A program made the translations under genes and the position numbers. A DNA stretch of 64,000 nucleotides from Desulfovibrio desulfuricans (GTDB lineage: Bacteria > Desulfobacterota > Desulfovibrionia > Desulfovibrionales > Desulfovibrionaceae): positions 280,954 through 344,953 of the forward strand of contig NZ_JANFYZ010000002.1 in NCBI RefSeq assembly GCF_024460775.1, read 5' to 3'. Below, one piece after another: positions 18,433-26,730 of the stretch (position 1 is its first letter; every line of letters starts with the position of its first letter). The notes under the pieces are model-generated. The model ran no database searches. It saw nothing but the letters and a program-made list of their open reading frames with translations, and was not told where the DNA came from.

Positions 18433-19860
18433 ATGTCCGACCAGAAAAAAAGCATGATCGTTGTGGGCGGCGGCCCTGGCGGTTACACGGCGGCTTTTGC
18501 GGCCGCCAAGGCCGGAATGGCCGTAACCCTTGTGGAGTGCGCCGAACTTGGCGGCACCTGCCTCAACAATGGTTGCATTCCCACCAAGACCATCAAGTCG
18601 TCTGCGGAAGCCCTGGAGCTTGCCCAGCAGGCCGTGCAGTTCGGCGTCAAGATTGAAGGCGGCGTGAGCATTGACCCGCAGGCTGTCTACGAGCGCAAGG
18701 AGCGCGTTTGCGCCACCCTGCGTTCTGGCCTTGAAAAAACCTGCGCCGCCCTTGGCGTAACCCTGGTGCGCGGCAAGGGGCGTTTGCTTGGCGGCGGCGC
18801 GGTGGAGGTGACCGGCAACGGCGCAAGCTCCAGCCTGTCAGCGGATTACGTCATACTGGCAACGGGTTCGCATCCTGTGAACCTGCCGGGCCTGACAGCC
18901 GACCACAAGCGCATTCTCACCAGCGACGATGCCCTCAAGCTCACCCACGTGCCTGCCTCCATCATCATTGTGGGCGGCGGCGTCATTGGCTGCGAGCTGG
19001 CCTGCATTTATCGGGCGTTCGGTTCCACGGTCACAGTGGTTGAAGGGCAGGACAGGATATTGCCCCTGCCTTCGGTGGATGCAGACATCAGCACTCTACT
19101 CCAGCGCGAAATGAAAAAGCGCCGTATTGCGTGCGAACTCGGGCAAACGCTCACCCACGTGCGCGTGGATGAAAACGGCGTCAGCGGCATGCTTGCGCCG
19201 TCGCCCTTTGTGAGCGGCTCGCCAGCGAGGCCCGAACGCCCCATCAGCGCCGAGATGGTGCTTGTTTCTGTGGGCCGCGCCTCCATGACCGCCGGGCTGG
19301 GCCTCAAGGAAGCCGGTGTTGCCACAGACGAACGCGGCTGGATACGCGCTGATGAATACATGCGCACATCCCTGCCCGGCGTGTACGCCATTGGCGATGC
19401 CCTTGGCCCCGCGCGCGTCATGCTGGCCCATGTGGCTGCCGCCGAGGCTCTTTGCGCCGTTAACGACTGCCTGACCGGCGGCAAGGGCGCTCCCATGGAT
19501 TACCGCTTTGTGCCTTCGGCCATCTTCACCTCGCCAGAAATTGGCTGCGTGGGCATGAGCGAGCAGCAGGCGCGCGATGCAGGCTATGAGGTCAAGACCT
19601 CGATTGTGCAGGTGCGCGAACTCGGCAAGGCTCAGGCCATGGGCGCACTGCCCGGCTTCTGCAAGCTGGTGGCGGATGCCAGCGACGGCACCCTGCTTGG
19701 CGCGCACATGGCTGGCGCGCACGCCACCGACCTTATTGCCGAAACAACTCTGGCTTTGCGCATGGGCGCTTCCATCAACGACATAGCCACCACCATTCAC
19801 GCCCATCCCACGCTGGCAGAAGCCATTGGCGACGCTGCCCTGCGTATGGAAGAGGAGTAG
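18433..19860 (+). CDS. lpd: Dihydrolipoyl dehydrogenase
   Basis: 475 residues with FAD motif GGGPGG at 12-17, redox disulfide Cys43/Cys48 in GGTCLNNGCIP, NAD motif GGGVIG around residue 180, and the C-terminal HAHPTLAEA that supplies the catalytic His-Glu pair. It oxidises or reduces protein-bound lipoamide with NAD(H). It starts 9 bases after the OsmC-like stop and its stop is 4 bases from the gcvH start, so the three are translated together. No glycine decarboxylase, T-protein or 2-oxo acid dehydrogenase subunit lies in the operon, so a separate use of lipoyl electrons is likely. Confidence 0.95.
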   Translation: MSDQKKSMIVVGGGPGGYTAAFAAAKAGMAVTLVECAELGGTCLNNGCIPTKTIKSSAEALELAQQAVQFGVKIEGGVSIDPQAVYERKERVCATLRSGLEKTCAALGVTLVRGKGRLLGGGAVEVTGNGASSSLSADYVILATGSHPVNLPGLTADHKRILTSDDALKLTHVPASIIIVGGGVIGCELACIYRAFGSTVTVVEGQDRILPLPSVDADISTLLQREMKKRRIACELGQTLTHVRVDENGVSGMLAPSPFVSGSPARPERPISAEMVLVSVGRASMTAGLGLKEAGVATDERGWIRADEYMRTSLPGVYAIGDALGPARVMLAHVAAAEALCAVNDCLTGGKGAPMDYRFVPSAIFTSPEIGCVGMSEQQARDAGYEVKTSIVQVRELGKAQAMGALPGFCKLVADASDGTLLGAHMAGAHATDLIAETTLALRMGASINDIATTIHAHPTLAEAIGDAALRMEEE

Positions 19861-19864
19861 TATC

Positions 19865-20266
19865 ATGAAAGATCTTGACCAATTGGCTTTGCCCGAAAAT
19901 CTGCGCTATACCGACGAACATGTGTGGCTGTGCGTGGAAGGCGAAACCGCCACCGTAGGCATCAGCGACTTTGCTCAGGACCAGCTTGGCGAAATCGCCT
20001 TTGTTGACCTGCCTGCCGTGGGTACAACCTACAAAAACGGTCAGGAATTCGGCACCGTTGAATCGCTGAAGTCCGTCAACGCCCTGTTCATGCCTGTTGC
20101 CGGGTCTGTGCTTGAAGTGAATGAAACTCTGGAAAGCACGCCCACCCTCGTCAATGCCAAACCTTACAACGAAGGCTGGATGCTGCGCATCCGCATGGAC
20201 GACCCCGCCGAGGCCGCAACGCTGGCCGACAGCGCCGCCTATCTCAACCTTTTGCGCAAGGGCTAG
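19865..20266 (+). CDS. gcvH: GcvH-like lipoyl carrier protein
   Basis: 133 residues from ATG 19865, with GAGGAG just upstream inside the end of lpd. The lipoyl-lysine motif is GTVESLKSVN with Lys69 (usual form ESVKAVS). The sandwich-fold strands and the LYxP-type turn (ALFMPVAG) are present. It would carry a lipoyl group reduced by the Lpd encoded before it. Since no other glycine cleavage gene is near, it may serve the OsmC-like protein or another lipoate-linked reaction instead of glycine breakdown. Confidence 0.92.
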   Translation: MKDLDQLALPENLRYTDEHVWLCVEGETATVGISDFAQDQLGEIAFVDLPAVGTTYKNGQEFGTVESLKSVNALFMPVAGSVLEVNETLESTPTLVNAKPYNEGWMLRIRMDDPAEAATLADSAAYLNLLRKG

Positions 20267-20275
20267 GGGCAAGCG

Positions 20276-21340
20276 GTGAAAGGCCCTTCCGGCAACGGCC
20301 CGAAAAGCGACAGGGGCGCGTGCAGCACCTCTGCGCGGGATGCGGCATATGTACGCAAAGGGCTTTTTCTCGCTGCGCTGACCGGGGTAATTTTCAGTCT
20401 TGATGGCCCTATTCTGAAGCAGGGGCTGGTAAAAGAGCCGTTCAGCATACCTGAATTCTGGCTGTTGGCCCCCCTGTTCGCCGCGGGCTGTCACGACATC
20501 AGCGCGGCCTGTCTTTCTCTTGTTCTTAATGTGGCCCAGAGCAAGGGGCGGGAGGTGTTCCGCACCTTTTGCAGCAAGCCCGGCAGATACTGCGTCATGG
20601 GCGCTTTTATGGGTGCTCCCCTCGGTATGGGCGGCTATCTGATGGGCATCTCGCTGGCAGGGCCAGCCTATGCCTTGCCCATTTCCACCCTGTATCCGGC
20701 CATCGCGGCGGTGCTGGCGCGCTTTTTTCTGAAAGAGCGCATTTCCGCAAGGGCCATGTGCGGCCTTGTTCTTTGCGTGGCGGGCGCGTTTACCGTGGGC
20801 TGGTCTGCGCCGCAGGGCGGCGTGGGCGGTCAGGCCTTTTATCTGGGGTTGGGGTTCGCCTTTCTGGCCGCCTTTGGCTGGGCATCCGAAGGCGTGTGTG
20901 TAACGGCGGGCATGGATTTTATCGAGCCTGTTGTGGCCCTGAATGTCTATCAGATCGTTTCCAGCCTGCTGTATATGCTGGTGATCGTGCCTGCGGCCTT
21001 TGTGCTGCTGGGGCGCACTCAGCCGGGGCTGGACGCGGCTGACCTGCTGGCGCAGGCCCTTGCCAGCCCCGGTTTGCCCTTTTGCATAGCCGCGGGCCTG
21101 GTGGGCTGCGTTTCATACCGCTGCTGGTACACGGCCATGAACATGACCGGCGTGTGCCGGGCCATGGCCCTGAACGTGACCTATGCCCTCTGGGGCATAT
21201 TGTTCAGTGCACTTTTTACCAACGTTACCGTTACCCGTAATCTTGTGGCGGGCGCGGTGGTGATAGTGGCGGGCATAGTGCTGGTTGTCATGCAGGGCAA
21301 GGGCGGAACAGCCTTGCGTCAAACGCAGGAGGGGCTGTGA
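20276..21340 (+). CDS. DMT-superfamily (EamA-type) transporter
   Basis: 354 residues with about ten hydrophobic segments in two EamA-like halves (first ending LCVAGAFTVGW, second ending AGAVVIVAGIVLVVM). The start is a GTG 9 bases after gcvH; no better ATG precedes the first membrane span. Such carriers export or import small metabolites. As the fourth gene of the sigma-54 operon it may move the substrate or a product of the pathway. Its C-terminus overlaps the start of the next gene by one base. Confidence 0.82.
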   Translation: MKGPSGNGPKSDRGACSTSARDAAYVRKGLFLAALTGVIFSLDGPILKQGLVKEPFSIPEFWLLAPLFAAGCHDISAACLSLVLNVAQSKGREVFRTFCSKPGRYCVMGAFMGAPLGMGGYLMGISLAGPAYALPISTLYPAIAAVLARFFLKERISARAMCGLVLCVAGAFTVGWSAPQGGVGGQAFYLGLGFAFLAAFGWASEGVCVTAGMDFIEPVVALNVYQIVSSLLYMLVIVPAAFVLLGRTQPGLDAADLLAQALASPGLPFCIAAGLVGCVSYRCWYTAMNMTGVCRAMALNVTYALWGILFSALFTNVTVTRNLVAGAVVIVAGIVLVVMQGKGGTALRQTQEGL

Positions 21341-21594
21341 TGCGCGTTCGGCTGCCTTTGCGGCTGGCTGTGGGCAGGTTGCTGCTGGATGGCGCGTCCC
21401 GCACTGCCTGTGATGTGTGCACCGCCCTGGAACCAGAATATGCGGGCGAAAGGCAGATCAATGCGGCGAATATTGAGGCCCAGCTGCAAGCCCTCAAGGG
21501 CGTGGGTATTGTGACCGTTTGCAACGAATCCGATCAGGGCGTTGCGTACGGAATCACCCCGGACGGCAGGCAGCGGGTGCTGCGCAATCTCTAG
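21340..21594 (+). CDS. Small winged-helix-like protein
   Basis: 84 residues, ATG at 21340 overlapping the transporter stop (TGATG), with AGGAGG eight bases before. The sequence (RLLLDGASRTACDVCTALEP ... INAANIEAQLQALKGVGIVTVC ... GVAYGITPDGRQRVLRNL) has the spacing of a winged helix with a YxITPDGRxxL wing, like ends of PadR or MarR proteins. It could be a regulator or an adaptor. No closer family is recognised. Confidence 0.6.
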   Translation: MRVRLPLRLAVGRLLLDGASRTACDVCTALEPEYAGERQINAANIEAQLQALKGVGIVTVCNESDQGVAYGITPDGRQRVLRNL

Positions 21595-21668
21595 CCTAGG
21601 GCAGACTGCGCAAAACGGCAGGCTCGATCAAAACCGGAAAGATCAAACCATCCCCTGCGGAGGAAAGT

Positions 21669-21684
21669 GCGACGTAATTGTCGC
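21669..21684. promoter_or_regulatory. GCGAC-N6-GTCGC operator, distal
   Basis: GCGACGTAATTGTCGC is a perfect inverted repeat of the GCGAC/GTCGC half-sites, 252 bases upstream of the sigma-54 site. Confidence 0.55.
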
Positions 21685-21815
21685 CTCCCTTGCACCGAGA
21701 GATGGGGAGTCGAGGGCATCCCGGCAGGGGTTGTTCTTTTATTCCCTAGCGTGGCTTGGAAAAAACAGGTACAGCGGCCCGCGCAAGCCCCAAATATGCG
21801 CGTCAGTGGCTGGTG

Positions 21816-21862
21816 CGTCACAAGTGTCGCAAAATGCGCGTTCGTGTCGCAACCAGTGTCGC
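21816..21862. promoter_or_regulatory. Operator cluster upstream of the ABC importer
   Basis: GCGTCACAAGTGTCGC (21815-21830) matches the GCGACA-N4-TGTCGC site with one change, and two more TGTCGCAA copies follow at 21845 and 21857 in direct orientation. The cluster lies 75-120 bases upstream of the sigma-54 promoter, the usual enhancer range. Confidence 0.65.
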
Positions 21863-21936
21863 AACATGGGGATGCAGAGTAAAAAATATCCTGTAATAGC
21901 TGATGATAAGCGGTTTTTTGCAGGAGTTGTGAAAAA

Positions 21937-21952
21937 TGGTATATATTATGCA
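21937..21952 (+). promoter_or_regulatory. Sigma-54 promoter of the ABC importer operon
   Basis: TGGTATATATTATGCA keeps GG and GC exactly ten bases apart with the TGG and TGCA cores. The predicted start near 21963 rules out a translation start at 21955 and supports the GTG at 22090. Confidence 0.75.
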
Positions 21953-22089
21953 AAATGACTCACAAAGAATTTCGAAGCACGCGCGACCATCCCGGCAGCC
22001 CATTGGCAGCTTTCAGGGGCGTTTGGCTTCTTTTGCGCACCCGGACGGCAGACCGGGACATTCAACAACTCTCACCAAGGAGTGCAGCC

Positions 22090-22854
22090 GTGCAGCAAAC
22101 CGATGACTGTGCCTGTTCCGACGCTAAAATAGCAGTCAGGGATTTAACGAAAATGTATGGGGATCTTACCGTTCTGGATAAGGTCAACTTTACCATCAAG
22201 CGCGGAGAGCTGGTTTGCATAGTCGGGCCTACGGGATGCGGCAAGACAACCTTTCTCAACTGCATGTCCAAACTTACGGAAACCACCTCCGGCAACATCT
22301 ACATTGATGGTGAAGTGGCAAATCCGCGCAAGCATAACCTGGCCTTTGTGTTTCAGGAACCAACGGCTCTGCCGTGGCTTACCGTGGAAGAAAACGTGGC
22401 CTATGGCATGCGCATAAAAAAGGTTCCGCCCAAGCAGCTCAGGGAACGCCTTGATATGATCCTGGAGATGGTGGGTCTGGAAGATACTGCCAAGCTGTAT
22501 CCCAACCAGGTTTCGGCCAGCATGATGCAGCGTATCGCCGTGGCGCGCGCCTTTGCCGTGAACCCCGATCTGCTGCTTATGGATGAACCCTACGGCCAGC
22601 TTGACGTGAAGCTGCGCTTCTATCTTGAAGACGAGCTTGTGAAGCTGTGGCAGACCCTCAAGAGCACCGTGCTTTTTGTTACGCACAACATTGAAGAAGC
22701 CGTGTATGTGGCTGACCGCATCCTGGTGCTGAGCCCCAAGCCCACCAAGGTGAGGGCGGAAGTGGTTGTTGACCTGCCGCGCCCGAGGGATTTCAGGGAT
22801 CCGCGTTTTGTCGAACTTCGCCGCCAGGTCACAGACCTCATCCGCTGGTGGTAG
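22090..22854 (+). CDS. ABC transporter ATPase with degenerate signature motif (TauB/SsuB type)
   Basis: 254 residues. The GTG at 22090 is chosen because AAGGAG lies 7 bases upstream and longer frames would begin before the predicted transcript start. Walker A is GPTGCGKTT and Walker B LLLMDEPYGQLD. The usual LSGGQ signature is VSASMMQ, which has lost the Gly-Gly core. The second ATPase of the operon has an intact signature, so the pair likely forms an asymmetric heterodimer with one normal and one weak ATP site. It energises import by the two permeases downstream. Confidence 0.92.
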   Translation: MQQTDDCACSDAKIAVRDLTKMYGDLTVLDKVNFTIKRGELVCIVGPTGCGKTTFLNCMSKLTETTSGNIYIDGEVANPRKHNLAFVFQEPTALPWLTVEENVAYGMRIKKVPPKQLRERLDMILEMVGLEDTAKLYPNQVSASMMQRIAVARAFAVNPDLLLMDEPYGQLDVKLRFYLEDELVKLWQTLKSTVLFVTHNIEEAVYVADRILVLSPKPTKVRAEVVVDLPRPRDFRDPRFVELRRQVTDLIRWW

Positions 22855-22870
22855 GAAAAAGGGACAGCTT

Positions 22871-23683
22871 ATGCAATGCAATGAAAAAGTAACCTACCGC
22901 AAGCCCATGCGGCTTCGCATCCTGCCGGTTTTGAGCGTTTGTATTTTTCTTGGCGTGTGGCAGATGTGCGTTGGCCCCGCTGACAGCAACGACTGGCGCA
23001 TTCCCAGCACGTTGCTCAGCTCGCCCTACGACATATTGAGCCTCATGTTCGACAAGCTCACCAATCCCGCTCCTGACGGCGCAGTGCTGCTGGAGCATGC
23101 CTGGACAAGTATGCAGGAAGCCTTCTTGGGCTATGTGCTGGCCCTGATTGTGGGCCTGCCCCTGGGCCTTGCGATGGGCTGGTTCACCACGGTGCGCGGC
23201 CTTGTGCGCCCCATATTTGAAATCATCCGGCCCATTCCGCCGGTGGCCTGGATTCCGCTGACCATTTTCTGGTTCGGCATCGGTCTGCCCGGCAAGGTAT
23301 TTATCATCTGGCTTTCGGGCATCGTGCCGTGCGTCATCAATACCTACACCGGCGTGCGCATGACCAACCCCGTGCATATCCAGATGGCCAGAACCTATGG
23401 CGCTTCCGACTGGCAGATATTTACCTCCATCTGCGTTCCTTCCGCGCTGCCCATGGTGTTTGGCGCCTTGCAGATCGCCCTGGCCTACTGCTGGGTGACC
23501 CTGGTTGCCGCTGAACTGCTGGCCGCGGACAAGGGCCTTGGCTACCTCATCACCATTGGCCGCATGCTTGGCCGTACCGACCTTGTGATGGTGGGCATGG
23601 TGAGCGTGGGTATTGCTGGCGCAATCATCGGTTTCATCATTGACAAGATCGAATCCCGGCTGCTGGCCGGCATCAGGAGATAG
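22871..23683 (+). CDS. ABC transporter permease (TauC/SsuC type), first
   Basis: 270 residues from ATG 22871. About six membrane spans and the EAA-type cytoplasmic loop (MARTYGASDWQIFTSICVPSALP) that docks to an ATPase. The family imports sulfonates, nitrate, pyrimidine precursors and similar small organics. It starts 16 bases after the first ATPase and is followed within 5 bases by a second permease, so the channel is probably a heterodimer. Confidence 0.93.
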   Translation: MQCNEKVTYRKPMRLRILPVLSVCIFLGVWQMCVGPADSNDWRIPSTLLSSPYDILSLMFDKLTNPAPDGAVLLEHAWTSMQEAFLGYVLALIVGLPLGLAMGWFTTVRGLVRPIFEIIRPIPPVAWIPLTIFWFGIGLPGKVFIIWLSGIVPCVINTYTGVRMTNPVHIQMARTYGASDWQIFTSICVPSALPMVFGALQIALAYCWVTLVAAELLAADKGLGYLITIGRMLGRTDLVMVGMVSVGIAGAIIGFIIDKIESRLLAGIRR

Positions 23684-23687
23684 CGCC

Positions 23688-24560
23688 ATGCAGTCTTCCT
23701 CGGCGTCCAACGGGCAGACCCAGAGCGTCTGCAATGAAACCATCAAGAACACGAAAAAGTACGAGTTTTCGCTGATACGTGCCCTCAAGAGCGAATACTT
23801 TTTGTACATCGTTTCGCTGGTGAGCTTTTTCGGCCTGTGGCAGTGGGCTGCCACGTCCAACGTGTTCGGGTACAGCAGCGCGCTGGCCACGCCCTTTCAG
23901 GTGGTGGAAAGCCTGCACGACCTGAGCGTCAACAAGCTTTCCGGCCTTGGCCTCCTCGAGCATCTGTGGATCAGCACGCGCCGCGTTATCATCGGCTTTC
24001 TGATTGCCGCTGGCTTTGGCATCCCGCTGGGGCTGTTCATGGCCTTCAACGAAACGTTCCGCGCCATTGTGAAGCCCATTTTCGACATGTTCAAGCCCAT
24101 GCCGCCCCTGGCCTGGATTTCTGTGGCGATTCTGTGGTTCGGCATTGGCGAAGCGCCCAAGATTTTCATCATCGTCATTGGCTCCTTTGTGCCGGTGGTG
24201 CTCAACTCTTACAGCTGCCTGCAACTCATCGAACCAGAATTTTTCGATGTGGTGCGCATCATCGGCGGCAAGCGCTGGGACGAAATCCGCCTTGTGTGCA
24301 TTCCCGGCGCACTGCCCGCCATTACGGCTGGTTTGCAGATCGCCATGTCCAGCGCCTGGACATGCGTTGTGGCTGCGGAGCTTGTGAATTCCCGTTCCGG
24401 CCTTGGCTACATCATTGTGCAGGGTATGAAGCTGTCCGACCCCGGCATGATTATCGGCGGCATGCTCATTATTACCGCCGTATCGCTGGTGTTCACCCTG
24501 GGGATGGATCTGCTGACCCGCAAGCTGTGCCCCTGGCAGCGTGAAATCGAGAATCTTTAG
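23688..24560 (+). CDS. ABC transporter permease (TauC/SsuC type), second
   Basis: 290 residues from ATG 23688. The N-terminal 35 residues are polar; six spans follow, with the EAA loop VRIIGGKRWDEIRLVCIPGALP. It is a diverged paralogue of the permease just upstream, and the operon has two ATPases to match. Many importers of this family use homodimers, so the full two-plus-two set is unusual and suggests a specialised substrate. Confidence 0.92.
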   Translation: MQSSSASNGQTQSVCNETIKNTKKYEFSLIRALKSEYFLYIVSLVSFFGLWQWAATSNVFGYSSALATPFQVVESLHDLSVNKLSGLGLLEHLWISTRRVIIGFLIAAGFGIPLGLFMAFNETFRAIVKPIFDMFKPMPPLAWISVAILWFGIGEAPKIFIIVIGSFVPVVLNSYSCLQLIEPEFFDVVRIIGGKRWDEIRLVCIPGALPAITAGLQIAMSSAWTCVVAAELVNSRSGLGYIIVQGMKLSDPGMIIGGMLIITAVSLVFTLGMDLLTRKLCPWQREIENL

Positions 24561-24578
24561 AGAGCCAAGGAGCTGAAC

Positions 24579-25346
24579 GTGAAAGACACGCAGCCAAAAA
24601 TTGTCTGTGACAATATAAGCAAAACCTTCATCCAGAAGGGAACCCAGGTGGTTCCGGTTCTGGAAAACATCTCCCTTGAGGTGCGCGATCAGGAGTTTCT
24701 GGTCATCCTCGGGCCGGGGCAGTGCGGCAAGACAACCTTGCTGCGCATCCTCGCCGGGCTTGAAACGCCGTCATCCGGCGCAGCCTATCTGGACGGCAAG
24801 CAGATTGTGGCCCCCGGCCCGCAGATCGGCCTGGTGTTTCAGAGCTACAAGCTCTTTCCGTGGAAGACCGTGCGCCAGAACGTGGAAATCGGCCTTGAGG
24901 TGCGCGGGCTTGAACCTGCGAAGATCCGTGAGATATCCAACCACTATCTTGGCATGGTGGGTCTGCAAGGCTTTGAGGATTACTATCCTCACCAGCTTTC
25001 GGGCGGCATGAAGCAGCGTGTGGGTATTGCCCGCGCCTATGCTCTCAACCCCGAGGTGCTGCTGCTTGATGAACCCTTTGGCCAGCTTGACGCCCAGACC
25101 CGCTTTTTCATGGAGCAGGAAACCGAGCGTATCTGGCACATGGACAAGCGCACCATGATTTTTGTGACCAACAACATTGATGAAGCCCTGTTCCTCGCCG
25201 ACCGCATCGTCACCATGGAAGACAAGCTGCCGGGGCATGTGCACACCTCGTATGACGTGCCGCTACCGCGCCCGCGCGACACCATGGATCCCGCGTTCCT
25301 CGAACTGCGGGCCAGAATTACGGAAGAACAGAAACTTACGCTCTAG
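24579..25346 (+). CDS. ABC transporter ATPase, canonical partner (TauB/SsuB type)
   Basis: 255 residues, GTG start with AAGGAG 6 bases upstream. Walker A GPGQCGKTT, signature LSGGMKQRVGIARAY and Walker B LLLDEPFGQLD are intact, unlike the first ATPase of the operon. It should supply the functional composite ATP site. An intercistronic hairpin and then the substrate-binding protein gene follow. Confidence 0.93.
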   Translation: MKDTQPKIVCDNISKTFIQKGTQVVPVLENISLEVRDQEFLVILGPGQCGKTTLLRILAGLETPSSGAAYLDGKQIVAPGPQIGLVFQSYKLFPWKTVRQNVEIGLEVRGLEPAKIREISNHYLGMVGLQGFEDYYPHQLSGGMKQRVGIARAYALNPEVLLLDEPFGQLDAQTRFFMEQETERIWHMDKRTMIFVTNNIDEALFLADRIVTMEDKLPGHVHTSYDVPLPRPRDTMDPAFLELRARITEEQKLTL

Positions 25347-25360
25347 CACTGCGCACAGCA

Positions 25361-25410
25361 GCAAGGGCCGCGCCGCACCTGGGTGCGCCTGCCAGCGGTA
25401 CGGCCCTTGC
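25361..25410 (+). other. Hairpin between ATPase and binding-protein genes
   Basis: GCAAGGGCCG (25361-25370) pairs perfectly with CGGCCCTTGC (25401-25410). There is no T-tract. Hairpins at this place often stabilise or separately set the level of the binding-protein message. The rest of the 200-base gap shows no clear promoter. Confidence 0.55.
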
Positions 25411-25548
25411 CGCGCATGCGAGAGCATGGATTTCTCGGCAAACCTGTATGCACTTGCCGAGGTTGCTCAAGTGGTTTGTTTGAAGGTTCAAGCAGTTGAA
25501 AGGTTTTCGTAAAAGCGGATCTGTCCACTAACCAATTAGGAGTCATGC

Positions 25549-26637
25549 ATGAGAAAACTGCTTCTGGTCGCGCTTCTGCTGTGCATGGGCGCTGTCATCT
25601 GCGGCGGCCCCGTCGCCACTCTGGCAGCCGACAAGCCCGTTGAAATTTCCACCTGCTGGATGGACGAATCCCCGGGCTTCAACATCTGGTACGCCAAGAA
25701 AATGGGTTGGGACAAGGAAGAAGGCCTGGACATCAAGATGCTGCTGTTCAACAGCGGCCCTGCCCAGATGGAAGCCCTGCCCGCCAAGGAATGGGTGCTC
25801 GGTTCCACGGGCGTTGGCGGTCAGCTGATCGGCGGCATCCGTTACAATATTTACTCCGTGGCCCCCATCATCAGCGAAGGCGAAGTGCACGTGCTTTACC
25901 TGCGCCCCGACAGCCCCGCCGCCAAGGTCAAGGGCTACAACCCCAAGTATCCCAACGTGTACGGCAGCCCTGAAACCGTCAAGGGCATGAAGATCCTGTA
26001 CACCTCCCAGACCACCGTTCACTACATGATCGGCAAGTGGCTGAGCATCCTTGGCCTTACCGAAGCCGACGTGACCCTGGTGAACATGGAACAGCCCTCT
26101 GCCGTGCCTGCTTTTGAAAAGGGCATTGGCGACGCAGTGTGCCTGTGGGCGCCCTTTACCTTTGTGGCTGATTCCCGCAAGTGGCAGCGCGCAGGTTCCA
26201 TGACCGACATGGACTGCATCACCGTGTCTTCGCTCGTGGGCGACAAAAAATGGTGCGATGAAAATCCCGAACTGGTTGCCAAGTTCCTGCGCGTGTACCT
26301 GCGCGGTTCCAACATGCTGCGCGAAGAAGGCCCCAGTCCCCGCATCATCAAGGAATACCGCCAGTACATGAACGAATTCGCCGGCATTCGCATGACTGAC
26401 GAAGAAGCCAAGCTCGACATCCAGATTCACCCCCGCTGGTCTTACGAAGAAACCATGGCTCTGCTCGACAGATCCAAGGGTGAATCGCAGGCCGACAAGT
26501 GGCAGAACTCTGTGGCCGACTTCTTTGGCAGCATCAAGCGCTTCTCGCCTGCTGAAATCAAGAAGTTCAAGGACGCCCAGATCAATACCGACAAGTTCCT
26601 CAAGCAGGTTCAGCTGCCCATTCCCAGCTGGAAGTAG
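25549..26637 (+). CDS. Periplasmic substrate-binding protein (NMT1/TauA/SsuA-like)
   Basis: 362 residues. A signal peptide (MRKLLLVALLLCMGAVICGG ... ATLAA) precedes the mature protein. The N-terminal strand and helix KPVEISTCWMDESPGFNIWYAKKMGWDKEEGLDI match the NMT1/TauA fold, and the GSTGVGGQLIGG region is the usual ligand loop. Relatives bind taurine, alkanesulfonates, riboflavin or thiamine precursors, so the ligand cannot be named. AGGAG precedes the ATG. It is the last gene of the importer operon and ends at a strong terminator. Confidence 0.9.
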   Translation: MRKLLLVALLLCMGAVICGGPVATLAADKPVEISTCWMDESPGFNIWYAKKMGWDKEEGLDIKMLLFNSGPAQMEALPAKEWVLGSTGVGGQLIGGIRYNIYSVAPIISEGEVHVLYLRPDSPAAKVKGYNPKYPNVYGSPETVKGMKILYTSQTTVHYMIGKWLSILGLTEADVTLVNMEQPSAVPAFEKGIGDAVCLWAPFTFVADSRKWQRAGSMTDMDCITVSSLVGDKKWCDENPELVAKFLRVYLRGSNMLREEGPSPRIIKEYRQYMNEFAGIRMTDEEAKLDIQIHPRWSYEETMALLDRSKGESQADKWQNSVADFFGSIKRFSPAEIKKFKDAQINTDKFLKQVQLPIPSWK

Positions 26638-26681
26638 CTCCTCCCCCACGGACACGCGCCGGATGTAAATCCGGCAGTACA

Positions 26682-26730
26682 GGGCCTGTTCTTTGCCTAT
26701 TGCCGGGCAAGAACAGGCCCCTTACTTTTT
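26682..26730 (+). terminator. Terminator of the importer operon
   Basis: Twelve-pair stem GGGCCTGTTCTT/AAGAACAGGCCC followed by TTTTT, 45 bases after the binding-protein stop. Confidence 0.92.

Larger units (their letters stand above)
21595..22089. other. Control region of the ABC importer operon
   Basis: 495 bases without a gene. It holds two inverted-repeat operator sites, two further TGTCGC direct repeats (21845-21850, 21857-21862) and a sigma-54 promoter, listed separately. Confidence 0.6.

Noticed and set aside
21955..22089. ATG start at 21955 for the first ABC ATPase
   Set aside because: It lies before the predicted sigma-54 transcript start near 21963 and has no ribosome-binding site; GTG 22090 has AAGGAG.
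25346..25548. A sigma-54 promoter before the binding-protein gene
   Set aside because: The best GG/GC pair (GG at about 25439) is 11 bases apart instead of 10; no match kept.
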